A stretch of DNA of 64,000 bases from contig NZ_JAVKGN010000001.1 in NCBI RefSeq assembly GCF_031432215.1, positions 1,355,421 to 1,419,420 on the forward strand, in the 5' to 3' direction. The first letter of the stretch is position 1. Each line of letters opens with the position of its first letter. A program made the translations under genes and the position numbers. This DNA is from Halodesulfurarchaeum sp. HSR-GB. Its GTDB lineage: Archaea; Halobacteriota; Halobacteria; Halobacteriales; Halobacteriaceae. The notes under the pieces are model-generated. The model had not been told where the DNA came from. It searched no databases and saw only the letters and a program-made list of their open reading frames with translations. This document shows positions 61,933 through 64,000 of this stretch, piece after piece.

Positions 61933-62793
61933 ATGTGGAACTACCGCGGGACGACGCCCATGGCGGACCGTCCGGACGGGTTTTTCGCGGACGGGCATTT
62001 CTGGGTCCGGGAGTTCGTCCTCGGCCGGGCCGTTGCGGTTCGGATGGACGAGTCGGGATTGCTCACGTTCGCCGGCCCCGAGGGTGAGTTCGATGCCGAG
62101 GAACCCCCCTGGTCGCTCCGTCGATCCATCGAGGCCGTTCGGTCGAACCTCGACCGTGACCGGCTTCGCAACGCCGCTGATGACGCCGGGGCGTACACCT
62201 TCTACCTGCTCGCGCCGCTCTCGATCGGTATCGACTACGATTTTGATACCCTCCCTCCGGCACTGGGAGTGGATATCTGGGATAGCTCCGCCGGGGAGTA
62301 CACCACCCTCGACGTGACCGAGCGGGTTTTCGAGGGAATCGGCCTGTGGACGGCCCCGACCATTGCGCGGGAAGTGCCTGCACGGGACCTCTCGCCGGAG
62401 ACCTACGAACTCCCGAGGTCGCACTGGGCGGACGAACAGGCCGCCGGCGTCGTCTTCCGGAAGAAACACGGTGGGGCCGTCAGACTCCTTCGAACCCCCT
62501 TCGAAAACACGACGTGGGAATCCCCGGAGTCGGCCGGCGTCCCGGATTTCGACGATTGGATCGGAGCGCATCTGGATGCTGACCGCGCCAGGTCACTTCT
62601 CAAGCGGACTGATCAGTCCCTCGATTCCGTGGGAATCGAAGCGGCGACTGCCCTAATCGGGGCTTCACTGGCCCAGCGGCAGTACGCAACGGTGGGTCAG
62701 ATCGCCGATTCGGATCCGGAACGGTTCCGAACGGCGATCCGAGACCGCCTCGTCGAAATACGCGAGACAGAAGCAAGCGAATCGGCTTCCTAA
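61933..62793 (+). CDS. RNA-ligase-like nucleotidyltransferase-fold protein
   Basis: 286 residues similar to a haloarchaeal family with RNA-ligase-like layout: an N-terminal FADGHFWVREFVLGRAVAVR where motif I (normally KxDG or E-x-x-DG) would be, GVDIWDS in the middle, and AAGVVFRKKHGG resembling motif V. No Lys is in the motif I position, so nucleotidyl transfer by the usual chemistry looks doubtful. ATG 61933 (MWNYRGTTP) is preferred; a GTG at 61906 is possible. It is on the same strand as the PilB-like gene but separated by 42 bases. Confidence 0.5.
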   Translation: MWNYRGTTPMADRPDGFFADGHFWVREFVLGRAVAVRMDESGLLTFAGPEGEFDAEEPPWSLRRSIEAVRSNLDRDRLRNAADDAGAYTFYLLAPLSIGIDYDFDTLPPALGVDIWDSSAGEYTTLDVTERVFEGIGLWTAPTIAREVPARDLSPETYELPRSHWADEQAAGVVFRKKHGGAVRLLRTPFENTTWESPESAGVPDFDDWIGAHLDADRARSLLKRTDQSLDSVGIEAATALIGASLAQRQYATVGQIADSDPERFRTAIRDRLVEIRETEASESAS

Positions 62794-62835
62794 CCTCCTA
62801 CAACTTTAACTGCGTGGTCGGTTAATCGGGGCATA

Positions 62836-64000
62836 ATGGGAACTGAGGAGGGTGGTGGGGAGGACGGGGCCACGAACCCGTCAGTCGATCCGGACGGTGG
62901 GGCGAGGGCACCGGATCAGGCTGAAACGAGCACCGCGGACAGAACGGACATGGAACGGGACGACAACGGAGATTTTTCCGGGCCGGCCGATCTTCGAGAA
63001 GCCATTCAGCGAGGTGTTACCGTAGCGGCTCGACTCGACGAAACCGTCACTCGTGCCCGACTGGGCCAGGCCGCGACGGACGCGGACAACCTCGACACGG
63101 CGGTCACCAATCTCATCGAGGGCACCGTCCCCGTCCGGAAAGGCGTCTACTCCTGGCTTCACTTCAAGTGGGAATACTACCTGGACGAGGTGGGCGACCC
63201 ACCACGGGACGACGACGGGACCCCTGAACCCTTCGATAAGGCAGCGTATCTCGGGTTCGAGCCCGGGGACATCGAGTCCACACTCAGCTACGGGGAATCA
63301 CGCGCGGACGCCCTTGCCGATCTTATCGAGGAACGAACCGTCAACGTCCAACCAGACCTCGACGAGGACGCCTTTTTCTCCACGGTCTCGGGGGCGACGA
63401 CGCTCACGAACCGCTACGACCTCGAACGGGCCGTCCCGATGGCGAAGAAGACCCACTTCGTCGAGGAGGAGCGCTACTGGGTGAACAAGCCCTATGCCTT
63501 CGTCGTCATCTTTCACTCCCGGAAGGAAAACGAGAAGAAGTACTACCTCATCGAGCCCTACCGCACGCCGATCGAGGCCGACCTCCGTGAGTTTCTCACC
63601 GAAAAGCTCCGGACGGCCATCAAATACGCCGAGGAAGGGGTTACAATCGGCGGGTCAGACGCCGAACGCCGGGCCGTCATCGAGCGTGAGACCGACCGGC
63701 TGTTGAACCGCTATGATCTCTACGACACGGCGCCGGACCGTGGGTTCAGGGAGACGATTGCCGACGGACTGGACTTCGGAGACCGGGATGGGTTCCTGGG
63801 CCGATTCACTGGGGACACTGGGGCAGTGGGCCAGCTCCGGAACTGGCTCGCCCCCGAGGCTGGACCCGAGGCAGATTCGAACCCGGAAGCACTCTCGGGA
63901 ATCGCGGCCAGGCCCGAACCGGCCCTTCTCGCGGAGGACGATCCCGAGTTAAACGAATACCAGGTGGAGAAGCTCCGGTACTTTCTGGCCCGGGATTTCA
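62836..64000 (+). CDS. PilB/VirB11-like type IV pilus secretion ATPase (partial)
   Basis: The first 388 codons, open to the edge of the window with no stop. After an acidic N-terminus of about 50 residues comes the region typical of haloarchaeal type II/IV secretion ATPases (KGVYSWLHFKWEYYLDEVGD, VNKPYAFVVIFHSRKENEKK, IEADLREFLTEKLRTAIKYA). The RecA-like core with Walker A lies beyond the end. ATG 62836 follows AT-rich CAACTTTAAC by about 25 bases. It would drive pilus or archaellum-like assembly. Confidence 0.8.
   Translation, partial: MGTEEGGGEDGATNPSVDPDGGARAPDQAETSTADRTDMERDDNGDFSGPADLREAIQRGVTVAARLDETVTRARLGQAATDADNLDTAVTNLIEGTVPVRKGVYSWLHFKWEYYLDEVGDPPRDDDGTPEPFDKAAYLGFEPGDIESTLSYGESRADALADLIEERTVNVQPDLDEDAFFSTVSGATTLTNRYDLERAVPMAKKTHFVEEERYWVNKPYAFVVIFHSRKENEKKYYLIEPYRTPIEADLREFLTEKLRTAIKYAEEGVTIGGSDAERRAVIERETDRLLNRYDLYDTAPDRGFRETIADGLDFGDRDGFLGRFTGDTGAVGQLRNWLAPEAGPEADSNPEALSGIAARPEPALLAEDDPELNEYQVEKLRYFLARDF

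Overview
The window is chromosomal DNA from a haloarchaeon (class Halobacteria). This rests on high GC, strongly acidic proteins, leaderless starts behind AT-rich TATA boxes, and archaeal or haloarchaeal families: eS1 (S3Ae), uS15 of archaeal length, KEOPS Pcc1, DHH/RecJ-like proteins, type IV pilin-like and PilB-like proteins, DUF7522, DUF7289 and DUF1540. The genus cannot be assigned from sequence alone.

Layout. 0-3 kb holds a small membrane protein, an AT-rich PAS histidine kinase, the wreck of an ABC-transporter locus and an IS-end-like hairpin. 3-16 kb holds an SDR, a SOUL protein, a bacterial-type prolyl-tRNA synthetase, feoA/feoC, a pilin-like exoprotein, a DtxR-GDT1 metal module, a PPC protein and PEP carboxylase; two IS200/IS605-type tnpB elements are embedded here. 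16-26.6 kb carries metabolism and transport (secreted nuclease, cysK, AIM24, thiamine-binding protein, an amine dehydrogenase/aminotransferase pair, MgtC-DUF4010, a P-type Ca-like ATPase, an MBL hydrolase). 26.6-31.7 kb is an accessory block with an integrase scar, a low-GC membrane protein, a tnpB element interrupted by a second tnpB element, a RelE/RHH toxin-antitoxin pair, and tRNA-Ala(GGC) with two extra copies of its 3' end. 31.9-34.4 kb is a coupled translation operon (rpsO, recJ-like, pcc1, rps3ae). 34.4-46.5 kb mixes lipid synthesis, HEAT, phospholipase D-like, DHH, SRAP, YbaK, SLC13, Usp and MATE genes. 46.5-52.9 kb is a glycolipid or surface-polysaccharide cluster. 52.9-64 kb holds sensors, Usp, a MetF-MetV fusion, a TRAM protein, ilvD, a membrane-anchored wHTH protein, an RNA-ligase-like protein and the start of a PilB-like ATPase that runs off the end.

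Most striking observation. The three larger tnpB elements have IS608-like ends: TTAC at the left flank, TCAA at the right end, an AAAG guide beside the left hairpin and a GAAT guide beside the right hairpin. Two of them sit exactly on the TAA stop codon of a convergent host gene (proS and relE). Because the complement of TTAC is GTAA and the complement of TCAA is TTGA, the inserted right end turns xxG TAA into xxT TGA and restores the stop in frame. The geometry also places the expected omega-RNA guide antisense to the host gene's 3' end. These tnpB copies share a RuvC-II motif without the usual glutamate (VGDL/VGDI), whereas the nested fourth copy is canonical.
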